A stretch of DNA of 60,766 bases from Fidelibacterota bacterium. Its GTDB lineage: Bacteria > Pseudomonadota > Alphaproteobacteria > Rhodospirillales > Rhodospirillaceae. This document shows positions 1-9,888 of the stretch, piece by piece (positions within the stretch are counted from its first letter, which is position 1; every line of letters begins with the position of its first letter). Position numbers and translations under genes: made by a program. The DNA is taken from contig CANJPG010000011.1 in NCBI GenBank assembly GCA_947476065.1, positions 1 through 60,766 of the forward strand, in the 5' to 3' direction. Below the pieces are notes generated by a model, which was not told the origin of the DNA, did not search any database, and saw only the letters and a list, made by a program, of their open reading frames with translations.

Positions 1-175
1 CCACCATCCCCCAACAAAACCTAGGCGTTCCGTCGGCGTTGCCCTCTTTATGGTCGGGAATGGCCCCCTCAAGGGGGCGTCCTCAGGCTGGCGATTAAGC
101 GTTTTACGGTTTCACGCTCCGGTTAGAATGAGAACAGGCTGATTTATGCCTCGCAACATTTGGGGGTAGGCGCGG
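1..175. other. Leader region upstream of the first gene
   Basis: No coding region is supported here. A short perfect hairpin (GCCCCC-TCAA-GGGGGC, 63-78) is present without a T-run, so it is not a clear terminator. A purine-rich Shine-Dalgarno-like stretch (GGGGGTAGG, about 161-169) precedes the ATG at 176. Confidence 0.5.
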
Positions 176-1303
176 ATGACCATGCAAATCAACGGAATGC
201 CTATACCGGGGCCAACCGATGTTGTGGTTTTTCATATCGGCGGCGACGGTTCGATTGGGCCGGTCGAAGCCTTGTTCGAGGCTGTGCCCGACAATCTGAC
301 TATCGTCGTTTTCGAAATCCGCGACGACGTGCAGCCCGTCGTCGTAAAGCGGGCTTCCTATTCAGACAAGCAGTTTAGAATCAAGGTCAACCGCGCCATT
401 GACGAACGCAGCGGCGTGAAGGACTTCCACATTACGACCCTGCCCATGAGCAGCAGCCTGTTCAAGCCATCGCCTATGGCGATCAACGAGGACGCAGGCT
501 ACTACCATTGTAAGACCTGGTCCGAAAACTGCACGATCGAGAAGACTATTTCGGTCAAGGCCTCATCTATCGCCGACGTGATTGCAGAGCTGAGCTTGCC
601 GCCGCCGGACGTGATCAGCATCGATGCACAAGGCGCAGAGTTGGGCATTCTCAAAGGCTGCGGCCCGTACCTTGATCGTGCGTTGGCGGTGGTGAGCGAA
701 GTCGAGTTTTCGGAGATCTATCATCGCCAACCCCTGTTCGATGAGCAAATGGCGTTGCTCAGCCCCAGGGGCCTGAGGCTGGTAAACCTGTTCAATTCGC
801 AAGTTTGGCATCCGACATCACGCATGCCGGGCAACGGGTTTCTGACCGTTGCCGAGGCGGTTTTCGTCAAATACTTCCATGCCTTTGGGCCGGAAGAAGA
901 ACGGCCGGTGCGCGGCTATGCCGATATGCGCGCCACCTCAACAGCCGAACTGGTGAAGGCCTGTATTATTGCGATCGGATTTCGCCTGATATCCTACGCC
1001 GCGAAGATTGCGGGCTTTCTGAAAGCCGAGCGCAATGATTATCAGGCATACCTGAAAGATGTTGTGCCGCTGCAAATGGCCTTCATGGCGGCGGAAAGTC
1101 TGGCAGAGCATAAGCACCGCATCGACTCGGATTTGGATTTCTTTCTGAAATTGATGAAAATCCCGGAATCTCCGAACCTCAGGTTCGGTGTACCGGATAC
1201 CTCCGTAAAGCAATGGGCAGAGACAAAAAAGCGCTTTGCCGACAAGGAGGCGGAAGAAGAAGCCTCAACGACCCGTGCCGCGACCGCCGATTCTAAAATG
1301 TAG
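176..1303 (+). CDS. FkbM-family methyltransferase
   Basis: A 375-residue protein. Around residues 145-160 it carries the FkbM signature (IDAQGAELGILKG), the SAM-binding region of this methyltransferase family. FkbM proteins O-methylate sugars or small molecules, often in polysaccharide or natural-product loci, and the substrate here cannot be told. The start at 176 follows GGGGGTAGG. The C-terminal 150 residues are charged and end in a low-complexity Glu/Ala/Thr tail. The stop at 1301 lies exactly where catalase-peroxidase homology begins in the same frame, so the last residues may derive from that junction. No biosynthetic partner genes are in view. Confidence 0.82.
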   Translation: MTMQINGMPIPGPTDVVVFHIGGDGSIGPVEALFEAVPDNLTIVVFEIRDDVQPVVVKRASYSDKQFRIKVNRAIDERSGVKDFHITTLPMSSSLFKPSPMAINEDAGYYHCKTWSENCTIEKTISVKASSIADVIAELSLPPPDVISIDAQGAELGILKGCGPYLDRALAVVSEVEFSEIYHRQPLFDEQMALLSPRGLRLVNLFNSQVWHPTSRMPGNGFLTVAEAVFVKYFHAFGPEEERPVRGYADMRATSTAELVKACIIAIGFRLISYAAKIAGFLKAERNDYQAYLKDVVPLQMAFMAAESLAEHKHRIDSDLDFFLKLMKIPESPNLRFGVPDTSVKQWAETKKRFADKEAEEEASTTRAATADSKM

Positions 1304-1687
<384 letters not shown>

Positions 1688-1759
1688 TAAGCGCTATTGA
1701 TCCGGCGCCGGCTGTCATGGCCGGCTCCGGTTTATGTTGCTCCGATCCCAAAAACAAAA

Positions 1760-1799
1760 ACGCCCGCGCTCTCTCCCGCGCGGGCGTTTGTCTTTAGGC
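1760..1799. terminator. Bidirectional rho-independent terminator
   Basis: A perfect 10-bp stem (ACGCCCGCGC 1760-1769 with its complement 1778-1787) has an 8-nt loop. TTGTCTTT follows on the plus strand, and AAAAACAAAAA precedes it, which becomes a T-run on the minus strand. It sits between the katG remnant and the 3' end of the minus-strand aldehyde dehydrogenase and should stop transcription from both sides, most strongly the latter. Confidence 0.85.
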
Positions 1800-1810
1800 G
1801 TGGTGTCGAA

Positions 1811-3232
1811 TTACTTGATCTTGGCGATGGCCGAGCCGAACAGCGCTTCGTCGCTGGGCAGTTCTTTGGTCTTGGCGAGCGGCTTGCTGATCCAGGTTTC
1901 GTTGATCAGGTCGCGCCAAGAGATGTTGGCGTTTGTGCTGTTGCCGCCCCATGAGCCGCAGCCCAGGGAGAAGGTCTGGCGCATGCCGTTCCAGAGGTTG
2001 CCGCTGTTCGACGGCGCCTGGGGCTGGTTGACCATGACGCGGCTGGTTTTGGTGGCGTTGGCCAGCTTGAAGATGTTGGCGTCGCTGGTCGAGTAGATGC
2101 CGCAGGAATGGCCCTGGCCCTGGTAGGCCTGGATCTTGTTGGTCAGTTCGATGGCGTGGTCGATGTTCTTGGCGCGGTAAAGAGCCATGACCACCGAGAG
2201 CTTCTCGCCCGAGAACGGATGTTCGGGGCCGTAGCCGGTTTCCGGCACGATCAGGAAGGTCTTGCCTGCGGGAATGGTGATGCCGGCCATCTGCGCGATC
2301 TTGTCGGCCGACTGGGCGACCATGCCGGTGTTGAGGTGGCCGTCTTGCCACATCATGTCCTGCAGCTTCTTCTTCTCTTCGGGCGAGACGAGATAACCAC
2401 CCTCAGCCTGCAGGTTGGCCAGCATCTGGTCGTAGACGCCGTCGAGGAGGATGACCGAGTTGTCGGCCGAGCAGGAGGCCGCGAAGTCGAAGGTCTTGGA
2501 GATGCGGATCTTCTGGGCCGCGTCCTTCAGGTCGGCGGTGTCGTCAACCGTGACGACGGCATTGCCGACGCCAACGCCCAAAGCGGGCGTGCCGCTGGAA
2601 TAGGCGGCTTTGACCATGGGATTGCCGCCGGTGGCCAGGATGCGGTCACACTGTTTCATCAGCTCGTTGGTCTTTTCGACCGACGGGGTATCGATGCTGA
2701 GGATTAGGTCGGCCGGCGCGCCGCAGGCGACGATAGCTTCACGCATGAAGTCGGCGCACATCTTGTTGGTCAGCTTCGAGCGCGGGTGCGGCGCCAGGAT
2801 GATCGAGTTGCGGCCCTTAATGGCGAAGATCGCCTTGATCACCGGGGTGGCTTCCGGATTGGTCGAGGGCACCAGGGCGCCGATGACGCCGATGGGCTTC
2901 GCAATTTTGACGATGTTGCGCGCCTTGTCTTCCTCAATGATTCCCACCGACTTGTCGTCGATGATGTCCTGGAGGGTGGCGCGGGTTTTGCGGAATATCT
3001 TGGTGTACTTGCCTTCGTAGTTGCCGAGCTGAGTTTCCTCGACGGCGAACTTGGCGATCTTTTCAGCGCGGTCGACACGCGCAACTGACCACACCATGGC
3101 GCGGATCAGGTCGTCGACCTGTTCCTGGGTGTAGTTCTCGATCTGGGCCTGGGCTGCCCGCGAACGTTTGATGAGGGCTTGGACTTCGAGCGCCGCTTCG
3201 CTCATCGGACGTTCTACATGGGTATCGGGCAT
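1811..3232 (-). CDS. CoA-acylating aldehyde dehydrogenase (sulfoacetaldehyde/acetaldehyde dehydrogenase type)
   Basis: 473 residues of the aldehyde dehydrogenase superfamily in the acylating branch (AdhE N-domain, EutE, SauS-like). Visible features are GVIGALVPSTNP in the nucleotide-binding half and the catalytic Cys in a SCSADNS motif. Such enzymes interconvert an aldehyde and its acyl-CoA with NAD(P)H. The start follows AGGGAGA. It lies downstream of icmF on the same strand, but a 232-nt gap with a terminator-like hairpin separates them, so co-transcription is doubtful. General sequence feel favours a sulfoacetaldehyde dehydrogenase-like (SauS) annotation; acetaldehyde, butyraldehyde or isobutyraldehyde are alternatives the sequence does not exclude. 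Confidence 0.85.
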   Translation of the reverse strand: MPDTHVERPMSEAALEVQALIKRSRAAQAQIENYTQEQVDDLIRAMVWSVARVDRAEKIAKFAVEETQLGNYEGKYTKIFRKTRATLQDIIDDKSVGIIEEDKARNIVKIAKPIGVIGALVPSTNPEATPVIKAIFAIKGRNSIILAPHPRSKLTNKMCADFMREAIVACGAPADLILSIDTPSVEKTNELMKQCDRILATGGNPMVKAAYSSGTPALGVGVGNAVVTVDDTADLKDAAQKIRISKTFDFAASCSADNSVILLDGVYDQMLANLQAEGGYLVSPEEKKKLQDMMWQDGHLNTGMVAQSADKIAQMAGITIPAGKTFLIVPETGYGPEHPFSGEKLSVVMALYRAKNIDHAIELTNKIQAYQGQGHSCGIYSTSDANIFKLANATKTSRVMVNQPQAPSNSGNLWNGMRQTFSLGCGSWGGNSTNANISWRDLINETWISKPLAKTKELPSDEALFGSAIAKIK

Positions 3233-3401
3233 AGCGATTCTCCCTATCGTGAGGTAGACGAAATTTGCATGGTCTGGATCACGCCATAAATATGGGATCG
3301 GCCCGGCCTAAGCAAGTGGCCAAGGCGCGGGGCCAGGTTGCAAAAATGCTGGGCCTGCAATGCGTTTGCGGCAAATTGGTGCGCCGCGGCAGGCGCGAAA
3401 A
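3233..3401. other. Intergenic region between icmF terminator and aldehyde dehydrogenase
   Basis: No gene is supported. On the minus strand this stretch must hold the promoter and the Shine-Dalgarno AGGGAGA of the aldehyde dehydrogenase. I could not single out a convincing -35/-10 pair. Confidence 0.4.
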
Positions 3402-3462
3402 TAGACTAGGCTGCCGGGACTTAGGCCCGCCCGCCCTACCCGGCCGCCAAGCCTAAAGTCTA
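3397..3462 (-). terminator. Large composite hairpin, probable icmF terminator
   Basis: Outer arms TAGACTAGGCT (3402-3412) and AGCCTAAAGTCTA (3450-3462) pair with a 2-nt bulge. An inner GCCGGG/CCCGGC stem (3413-3418 with 3439-3444) continues the structure. Read on the minus strand, the hairpin starts right after the icmF stop and is followed by TATTTTCGCG, as in an intrinsic terminator. Confidence 0.6.
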
Positions 3463-3464
3463 CA

Positions 3465-6400
3465 TTACATGCTCCGCCGGTATTGGCCGCCGACTTCATA
3501 TAATGCGTTGGAAATCTGCCCCAGCGAGCAGACCCGGACGGCCTCCATCAGAACGGCGAAGATATTGCCGTTGGTGATGACAGCCTGACGCAGTGTGTCG
3601 AGCAGGACCGGGGCGCTGGCCGCATTGCGGGCCTGGAAGTCGGCCAGGCGGGTCAGCTGGGACTGTTTTTCCGCATCCGTGGAGCGCGCCAGCTCGATTG
3701 GCCCGAGGCCGGCCTCACCCTTTGGATTGGTGAAGGTGTTAACGCCGATGATGGGATAGGAGCCGTCGTGCTTCTTGCTCTCATAATGCAGCGACTCTTC
3801 CTGGATGCGGCTGCGCTGATAACCGGTCTCCATGGCGCCGAGCACGCCGCCGCGCCGCGAGATGGCGTCGAATTCCTTCAGCACGGCTTCTTCCACGAGA
3901 TCGGTGAGTTCGTCGATGATGAATGAACCCTGGTTCGGGTTCTCGTTTTTGGCCAGGCCCCACTCGCGGTTGATAATCAGCTGGATCGCCATGGCGCGGC
4001 GAACCGACTCTTCGGTAGGCGTGGTGATCGCCTCGTCGTAGGCATTGGTGTGCAGCGAGTTGCAGTTGTCGTAAATGGCGATGAGGGCCTGCAGCGTTGT
4101 GCGGATGTCGTTGAAGGCCATCTCCTGGGCATGCAGCGAACGGCCCGAGGTCTGCACGTGGTACTTCAGCTTCTGCGACCGCTCGGACCCGCCATACTTG
4201 CGCTTCATCGCCACGGCCCAGATGCGCCGGGCCACGCGGCCGATCACGGAATATTCGGGGTCCATTCCATTCGAGAAGAAGAACGACAGGTTGGGCGCGA
4301 AGTCGTCGATCTTCATGCCGCGGGCGAGGTACGTCTCGACGAAGGTAAATCCATTGGCCAGCGTGAAGGCCAGCTGCGAGATCGGGTTCGCGCCGGCTTC
4401 GGCGATGTGATAGCCCGAGATCGACACCGAATAGAAATTACGCACCTGGTTGTGGACGAAATATTCCTGGATATCGCCCATCATCTTGAGGGCGAATTCG
4501 GTCGAGAAGATGCAAGTGTTCTGGCCTTGGTCTTCTTTCAGGATATCGGCCTGCACGGTGCCGCGCACCGACGACAGCGCCGTGGCGCGAAGTTTTGCGT
4601 GCTCGGCGGCGTCAGGCGCACGGCCTTCCTTGGCGGTGAACTGCTCGACCTGCTGATCGATAGCGGTGTTGAAGAACATGGCCAGGATCGTCGGCGCGGG
4701 GCCGTTGATGGTCATGGAGACGCTGGTGGTCGGGCTGCACAGATCAAAGCCCGAATATAGCACCTTCATATCATCGAGCGTCGCGATGGAGACGCCCGAG
4801 TTGCCGATCTTGCCGTAGATGTCGGGGCGCGGGTCGGGATCGCAGCCGTAGAGCGTGACAGAATCGAAGGCGGTGCTCAGGCGGTGGGCGGGCATGCCTT
4901 CGGAGACGCGCTTGAAGCGCGCGTTGGTGCGGAAGGCATCGCCTTCGCCGGCAAACATGCGTGTGGGGTCTTCGTTCTCGCGCTTGAAGGGGAAGACGCC
5001 GGCGGTGAAGGGATAGAAGCCGGGCAGGTTCTCTTTCATCAAAAACTTCAGCGTTTCGCCGTCGTCTTCGAAGCGCGGCAGTACGACCTTAGGAATGCGC
5101 GTGCCGCACAGCGAGGTGGTGGTCAGCTGGGTGCGCATTTCCTTGTCGCGGATCTTTACGACCTGCTCCGTGCCGCTGTAGCTCTCGACCACCTTGGGCC
5201 AGTCGGCCAGCAGGCGCCGCGCCGCCTGATCCTGGTTTTCATCGGCCGCCGCCGTGACGGCGTCGAAGTTGTCGGTGGGCTTATCGGCGGCCGCGAAGGC
5301 CGCTTTGGCGATGCGCAGCGACTGGCGCTCGCGGGCAATCGTCGCCTGACGGGCGGTATGGGCATGATAGTCGCGTACGGTGTCTGATATCTCGGCGAGG
5401 TAGCGTACTTTCTGCGGGGGGACGATGGATGACTGCTGCGTCGAATGGCGCGTAAGTGCGGCCGGCAGGCTGCCAGGCTGCATCTCCAGCCCAATCTCCT
5501 TCAGGCGCTCGGCGATGCACTGGTAGAGCGCCGTTACGCCGTCGTCGTTGAACCTGGAAGCAATGGTGCCGAAGACCGGCATCTTGTCGGTCGGGGTGTC
5601 GAACTTGTTGCGGTTGCGCTGAACCTGCTTGCTGACGTCGCGCAGGGCGTCTTCGGCGCCCTTCCGGTCGAACTTGTTGATGGCGACGAAGTCGGCGAAG
5701 TCGAGCATATCGATCTTCTCGAGCTGGCTCGAGGCGCCGAATTCCGGGGTCATCACATATAGGGACAGGTTGGAATGCTCGACAATAGCCGTACTGCCCT
5801 GGCCGATACCCGATGTCTCGACGATGATCATATCGAAGCCCGAGATTTTGCAGGCGGCTATGATCTCGGGCAGGGCGGCGGAGATTTCGCCGCCGGATTC
5901 ACGGGTCGCCAGCGAGCGCATGAAAATGTTCGGATGCTCGATGGCGTTCATGCGGATGCGGTCGCCCAGCAGTGCGCCGCCGGTGCGCCGGCGCGAGGGG
6001 TCGATGGAAATGATCGCGATGCGCAGACGGTCGTGCTGGTCATAGCGGAAACGCCGCACAACCTCATCGACCAGCGAGGACTTGCCTGAGCCGCCGGTGC
6101 CGGTGATGCCAAGCACAGGGGTCTGGTGGGCTTTGCCTTCGCCAATGATCTTGCGGCGCACTTCTTCGCCCACGGCGCCGTTATCAAGCGCTGTGATGAT
6201 GCGCGTCAGCGCCCGGCGGTCCCCGGACGTCAAGGCGGCGAGGACGGGGGCCTCGTCCAGCGGCGCCGAGGCGCCGAGGTCGTGATCGCACTGGGAGACC
6301 AGTTCGTTGATCATGCCCTGCAGGCCAAGGGCGGCGCCCTCCTGGGGCGAGTAGATGTGCGTCACGCCATACTTATGCAGGTCCGCGATCTCGTCGGGCG

Positions 6401-6734
6401 TGATTACGCCGCCGCCGCCGCCGAAGATCTTGATGTCGGGGCGGCCGCCTTCGCGCAGCAGATCGACCAGGTACTTGAAGAACTCGACGTGCCCGCCCTG
6501 GTAGGACGTGATGGCCACGCCCTGGACGTCTTCCGAGATCGCGGCGTTGGCGACTTCCGCGACCGAGCGGTTGTGGCCGAGATGGATGACCTCCGCGCCG
6601 CTCGATTGCAAAATTCGCCGCATGATGTTGATGGCCGCGTCGTGGCCGTCGAACAGCGCCGTCGCGCTGACAAAGCGCACGCGGTGTGTCGGGCGGTAGG
6701 GGGCGGATTTGGCGGGCAGGGTCATCTGGTTCAT
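3465..6734 (-). CDS. icmF: Fused acyl-CoA mutase IcmF (isobutyryl-CoA mutase with built-in G-protein chaperone)
   Basis: The domain order is that of IcmF. Residues about 18-140 are a B12-binding domain with the DGHDAAIN cobalt-ligand region (His31). Residues about 200-420 are a MeaB-like GTPase with P-loop GTGGSGKS. From about residue 560 to the end is the TIM-barrel mutase domain, ending in the family-typical VGGQYRR. IcmF interconverts isobutyryl-CoA and n-butyryl-CoA (some homologs act on pivalyl- or isovaleryl-CoA) using adenosylcobalamin. I chose the ATG at 6734 because homology starts just after it; the frame stays open 20 codons further with no family resemblance. An AraC-type regulator is divergent. 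Length (1089 aa) matches known IcmF. Confidence 0.93.
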   Translation of the reverse strand: MNQMTLPAKSAPYRPTHRVRFVSATALFDGHDAAINIMRRILQSSGAEVIHLGHNRSVAEVANAAISEDVQGVAITSYQGGHVEFFKYLVDLLREGGRPDIKIFGGGGGVITPDEIADLHKYGVTHIYSPQEGAALGLQGMINELVSQCDHDLGASAPLDEAPVLAALTSGDRRALTRIITALDNGAVGEEVRRKIIGEGKAHQTPVLGITGTGGSGKSSLVDEVVRRFRYDQHDRLRIAIISIDPSRRRTGGALLGDRIRMNAIEHPNIFMRSLATRESGGEISAALPEIIAACKISGFDMIIVETSGIGQGSTAIVEHSNLSLYVMTPEFGASSQLEKIDMLDFADFVAINKFDRKGAEDALRDVSKQVQRNRNKFDTPTDKMPVFGTIASRFNDDGVTALYQCIAERLKEIGLEMQPGSLPAALTRHSTQQSSIVPPQKVRYLAEISDTVRDYHAHTARQATIARERQSLRIAKAAFAAADKPTDNFDAVTAAADENQDQAARRLLADWPKVVESYSGTEQVVKIRDKEMRTQLTTTSLCGTRIPKVVLPRFEDDGETLKFLMKENLPGFYPFTAGVFPFKRENEDPTRMFAGEGDAFRTNARFKRVSEGMPAHRLSTAFDSVTLYGCDPDPRPDIYGKIGNSGVSIATLDDMKVLYSGFDLCSPTTSVSMTINGPAPTILAMFFNTAIDQQVEQFTAKEGRAPDAAEHAKLRATALSSVRGTVQADILKEDQGQNTCIFSTEFALKMMGDIQEYFVHNQVRNFYSVSISGYHIAEAGANPISQLAFTLANGFTFVETYLARGMKIDDFAPNLSFFFSNGMDPEYSVIGRVARRIWAVAMKRKYGGSERSQKLKYHVQTSGRSLHAQEMAFNDIRTTLQALIAIYDNCNSLHTNAYDEAITTPTEESVRRAMAIQLIINREWGLAKNENPNQGSFIIDELTDLVEEAVLKEFDAISRRGGVLGAMETGYQRSRIQEESLHYESKKHDGSYPIIGVNTFTNPKGEAGLGPIELARSTDAEKQSQLTRLADFQARNAASAPVLLDTLRQAVITNGNIFAVLMEAVRVCSLGQISNALYEVGGQYRRSM

Positions 6735-6879
6735 GGTGCGGCCATCGCTGAAGTTGCAAAAAGTGACAGGGCTCAAAGAGCGCGTCGGGACCATTGAAAG
6801 GGGAATGGGGGGATTTTATGCCCGGCTGCCTAATGGGTCCATTGCCGCTCCTGCCTAAAATCGTGTAAAATACGACATT
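6735..6879. promoter_or_regulatory. Divergent icmF / AraC-regulator control region
   Basis: The 145-nt gap between two divergent starts must contain both promoters. TCGT-N7-ACGA (6861-6875) is an interrupted palindrome overlapping TAAAAT (6865-6870), 5 nt before the regulator's ATG. It is a candidate operator, possibly autoregulatory. No Shine-Dalgarno is visible before the ATG at 6880. Confidence 0.35.
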
Positions 6880-7935
6880 ATGACCCCGCGCTCTCGCCCA
6901 AATACCGTCCCCCCCCGCCAGGCTAGCGTGGCCGGCGGCTTCGTGGTCGGCATGTTGTCCGGCCTTCAAGCCAAGGGGCTCGATGCCCGGCCCCTTCTGA
7001 CGGCGGCCGGCTTGCCGGCGACATTGCTGACCGACGGGCGCGCTCGCATGCCGCTGGCCGACTATGCCGCGCTCTATAACCGCGTTGTAGCGACGCTGGA
7101 CGACGAAGGCTTCGGGCTATTCTCGGTGCCCCTGCGGCGCGGCGTCTTCGAGTTCCTCTGCCGCAGTATGGTCGGCGGACGCACCTTGGGTGAAGCGCTG
7201 GCGCGCGCCGCGGATTTTTTGCGGCTGGTGCTGCCGGATTTCGCGCTGAATGCAGGAACCGAAGGTCCTGCCGCAAAAATTGAAATCACCGCGACCCTGG
7301 CGATGAACAGAGATGATCCGCGCCGGGTCTTTGCCTTTGAATGGCTGCTGCGCCTGGTGCACGGCTTGTCCTGTTGGCTGGTGGGGCGCAGTCTGCCGTT
7401 GGAGTCCGTGCAGTTTCCCTACGGGCGTCCGGCACATGCCGACGACTACGCGCTGATTTATACCGAACACGCGCAGTTCGGCGGCGAACATCTCGTCGCG
7501 CGTTTTCAGTCGGCGCTGCTGGCGTTGCCGGTGGTGCGCGACCAGGAGTCGGTGACGAGGTTTCTCGAAGGCGCACCCGGCAAAATCGCCATGCTGTATC
7601 GCCGCGACCATGAAATGAGCCGTCAGATTCGCGATATCCTCGCGGCCTCACTCACCGAAGGCTTGAGTCTCGAGGATGTAGCCGATCGGCTGCACCTGTC
7701 GCTGCGCACCGTTCAACGGCGCCTAAAGCAGGAAGGCGCCAGCTTCCGCGCGGTCAAGGCCGCGTTGCGGCGCGATATCGCCTTGGCGCGCATCGGTCAC
7801 TCGGCGCGTCCCATCGCCGATATCGCCGTGGAATTGGGCTACGCCGAGTCCTCGGCCTTCTTCCGCGCGTTCGTGGACTGGACCGGCGAGGCACCGACGA
7901 GCTATCGCAAGAAGGCGCGGTCGCTGACATACTAA
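6880..7935 (+). CDS. AraC-family transcriptional regulator
   Basis: 351 residues. The N-terminal two thirds resemble the arabinose-binding-type sensor/dimerisation domain of the OruR-like AraC subgroup. The C-terminal 85 residues hold the double helix-turn-helix: LSLEDVADRLHLSLRTVQRR is the first, and the second ends in the typical ELGYAESSAFFRAF then W-TGEAPTSYR. Its divergent position to icmF suggests control of the mutase gene in response to an acyl-CoA-related or branched-chain metabolite; that is inference. No ribosome binding site is evident, so the mRNA may be leaderless or nearly so. Confidence 0.88.
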   Translation: MTPRSRPNTVPPRQASVAGGFVVGMLSGLQAKGLDARPLLTAAGLPATLLTDGRARMPLADYAALYNRVVATLDDEGFGLFSVPLRRGVFEFLCRSMVGGRTLGEALARAADFLRLVLPDFALNAGTEGPAAKIEITATLAMNRDDPRRVFAFEWLLRLVHGLSCWLVGRSLPLESVQFPYGRPAHADDYALIYTEHAQFGGEHLVARFQSALLALPVVRDQESVTRFLEGAPGKIAMLYRRDHEMSRQIRDILAASLTEGLSLEDVADRLHLSLRTVQRRLKQEGASFRAVKAALRRDIALARIGHSARPIADIAVELGYAESSAFFRAFVDWTGEAPTSYRKKARSLTY

Positions 7936-7960
7936 GCAATATCCTCGCCAAAGGTTTCTG

Positions 7961-8755
7961 ATGTTCCCGCCCGCCAGAATCATCTGCCTCACGGAAGAGA
8001 CCGTGGAAACGCTCTACCTATTGAATGAGCAGGACCGCATCGTCGGAGTCTCCGGTTACGTCGTCAGGCCCCCGCAGGCGCGCCGTGAAAAGCCGCGCGT
8101 GAGCGCGTTCATCTCCGCCGACGTGCCCAAGATCCTCGACCTCAGGCCCGACCTGGTGCTGACCTTCTCCGATCTCCAGGCTGATATCGTCGCCGACCTG
8201 GTGCGCGCCGGCGTCGACGTGCACGCCTTCAATCACCGCAGTGTCGCGGGCATCCTGGATATGATCCGTTTGTTGGGCGCCATGGTGGGCGCGGGTGCCC
8301 GGGCGCAGACATTGGCCGATGACCTGCAGGTTGGCCTCGATGCGGCGCGCGAAAAAAGCCTGCGTCTGGCCCAGCATCCCAAGGTGTTCTTCGAGGAGTG
8401 GGACGAGCCGTTGATTTCAGGCATCTCATGGGTCTCGGAGCTCGTTGGCATTGCCGGGGGTATTGATATTTTTCCCGAGAAGGCGTCGGGCAAAGCCGCC
8501 AAAGAGCGCATCGTCAGCCAGGCCGATGTCATCGAACGCCAGCCCGACATGATCATCGGCTCCTGGTGCGGCAAGAAATTCCAGCCTGGCAAGGTAGCCG
8601 CGCGTCCGGGCTTCGACCGCGTGCCGGCTGTTCAGCATCAAGCCTTGCATGAAATTAAATCCTCCATAATCCTGCAGCCCGGCCCGGCGGCCCTGACCGA
8701 TGGGCTGGCGGCGCTGCAAAGAATCATCGGAGACTGGGCTGGGGCAGCGCATTGA
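7961..8755 (+). CDS. BtuF-like cobalamin-binding protein without signal peptide
   Basis: 264 residues of the helical-backbone periplasmic-binding fold (BtuF/TroA type). The N-terminus RIICLTEETVETLYLL and the IVGVSGY segment match the family opening, and ILDLRPDLVLTFSDLQADI and ERQPDMIIGSW are the two typical second-strand blocks. There is no signal peptide, since the mature-type sequence starts within five residues, so the protein is probably cytoplasmic. No BtuC/BtuD transporter genes are in the window. It is near B12-dependent icmF, suggesting cofactor handling rather than import, which is inference. The start has AAAGG about 8 nt upstream. Iron or other corrinoid ligands are alternatives. 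Confidence 0.75.
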   Translation: MFPPARIICLTEETVETLYLLNEQDRIVGVSGYVVRPPQARREKPRVSAFISADVPKILDLRPDLVLTFSDLQADIVADLVRAGVDVHAFNHRSVAGILDMIRLLGAMVGAGARAQTLADDLQVGLDAAREKSLRLAQHPKVFFEEWDEPLISGISWVSELVGIAGGIDIFPEKASGKAAKERIVSQADVIERQPDMIIGSWCGKKFQPGKVAARPGFDRVPAVQHQALHEIKSSIILQPGPAALTDGLAALQRIIGDWAGAAH

Positions 8756-8806
8756 AGCGCGCCCAGAGTCGGCTGATACATCCACTTGCCACATGAACGA
8801 GGACCT

Positions 8807-9883
8807 ATGAGCGACACTGCATCGGCCGAGATTGTCTTTACCCGCGACGGCGGCGCCGGCCGTATTCTGCTCAATCGCCCAAAAGCCTTGAACGCGCTCA
8901 CCATGGGCATGTGCGATGCACTGCTGCCGCAGTTGCGCGCCTGGAAGGCTGATCCCGTGGTCAAGGTGGCGGTCATCACCGGCGCCGGCGAGAAGGCCTT
9001 CTGTTCGGGTGGCGACGTGGTGAGCCTGTACAAGGACCACCAGGCCGGTGGCGTGCTAGCCTTCGCGTTCTGGCGCCAGGAATACCGCTGCAACACGCAG
9101 ATCAAACATTTCGGCAAACCTTATGTCGCGCTGCTGGACGGCTACGTCATGGGCGGTGGCGTGGGCGTTTCCATTCATGGATCGCACCGGGTAGCCACTG
9201 AGCGCACGACCTTCGCCATGCCCGAAACGTTCATCGGGCTTTTCCCGGACGTCGGCGGCACATACTTTCTGCCGCGGCTGCCGGGTGCGGTCGGAACTTA
9301 CCTGGGACTCACGGGGAAACGTTTGAAGGGTGCGGATTGCGTAGCACTTGGGATCGCGCAGGCCTTCGTCCCGAGCGACAGTTTGCCGGCCCTTGAAGCG
9401 GCATTGGCCGCCACCGACGGCACGCAGGATGACGTCACCCGCATCATCGCCGGTTTTGCCCAGCCGGTGACGGATGCGCCGATCATGGCGCAGCGGGCCG
9501 ATATCGACCGGCATTTCAGCAAGGGATCCGTCGAGGACATTCTGGACTCCCTCGCCGCTGACAGCAGCGAGTGGGCTCAGTCCCACTTGGCTTCTCTGCA
9601 GAAGTATTCACCGCTGGCCTGCAAAATAACCTTCAAGCAGATCCGTACCGGCGCAACATTGTCCTTTGACGATTGCATGCGACTGGAATGGCGCCTGGCA
9701 AGCCGTGTGGCTCAAGGCCACGATTTTTACGAAGGTGTACGCGCGCTGCTGGTGGACAAGGACAACACGCCGCGCTGGCAGCCGGCGACGCTGGCCGATG
9801 TTTCTGATGCCATGGTCGACTCCTACTTCGCAGCGCTGCCGGGCGACGAATTGGATATTAGCGATATTTCCGGAGGGAGGTGA
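8807..9883 (+). CDS. 3-hydroxyisobutyryl-CoA hydrolase / enoyl-CoA hydratase family protein
   Basis: 358 residues of the crotonase superfamily. The oxyanion-hole segments are CSGGDV and DGYVMGGGVGVSIHG. The PETFIGLFPDVGG block with a following YFLPR is typical of 3-hydroxyisobutyryl-CoA hydrolase, the valine-degradation enzyme that frees 3-hydroxyisobutyrate from CoA. The C-terminal extension (LEWRLASR, FYEGVRALLVDK) also matches that subgroup. The start at 8807 follows GAGGAC. Its presence beside isobutyryl-CoA mutase makes a branched-chain acyl-CoA context likely. Its terminal codons form the Shine-Dalgarno of the next gene. Confidence 0.86.
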   Translation: MSDTASAEIVFTRDGGAGRILLNRPKALNALTMGMCDALLPQLRAWKADPVVKVAVITGAGEKAFCSGGDVVSLYKDHQAGGVLAFAFWRQEYRCNTQIKHFGKPYVALLDGYVMGGGVGVSIHGSHRVATERTTFAMPETFIGLFPDVGGTYFLPRLPGAVGTYLGLTGKRLKGADCVALGIAQAFVPSDSLPALEAALAATDGTQDDVTRIIAGFAQPVTDAPIMAQRADIDRHFSKGSVEDILDSLAADSSEWAQSHLASLQKYSPLACKITFKQIRTGATLSFDDCMRLEWRLASRVAQGHDFYEGVRALLVDKDNTPRWQPATLADVSDAMVDSYFAALPGDELDISDISGGR

Positions 9884-9888
9884 CGTCC

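Noticed and set aside
3265-3456. Small plus-strand ORF between icmF and the aldehyde dehydrogenase gene
   Set aside because: No ribosome site or family resemblance, and its right end lies in the icmF terminator hairpin.
8786-8806. Upstream ATG for the 3-hydroxyisobutyryl-CoA hydrolase-like gene
   Set aside because: The ATG at 8807 has GAGGAC directly upstream, and the extra seven residues have no family match.
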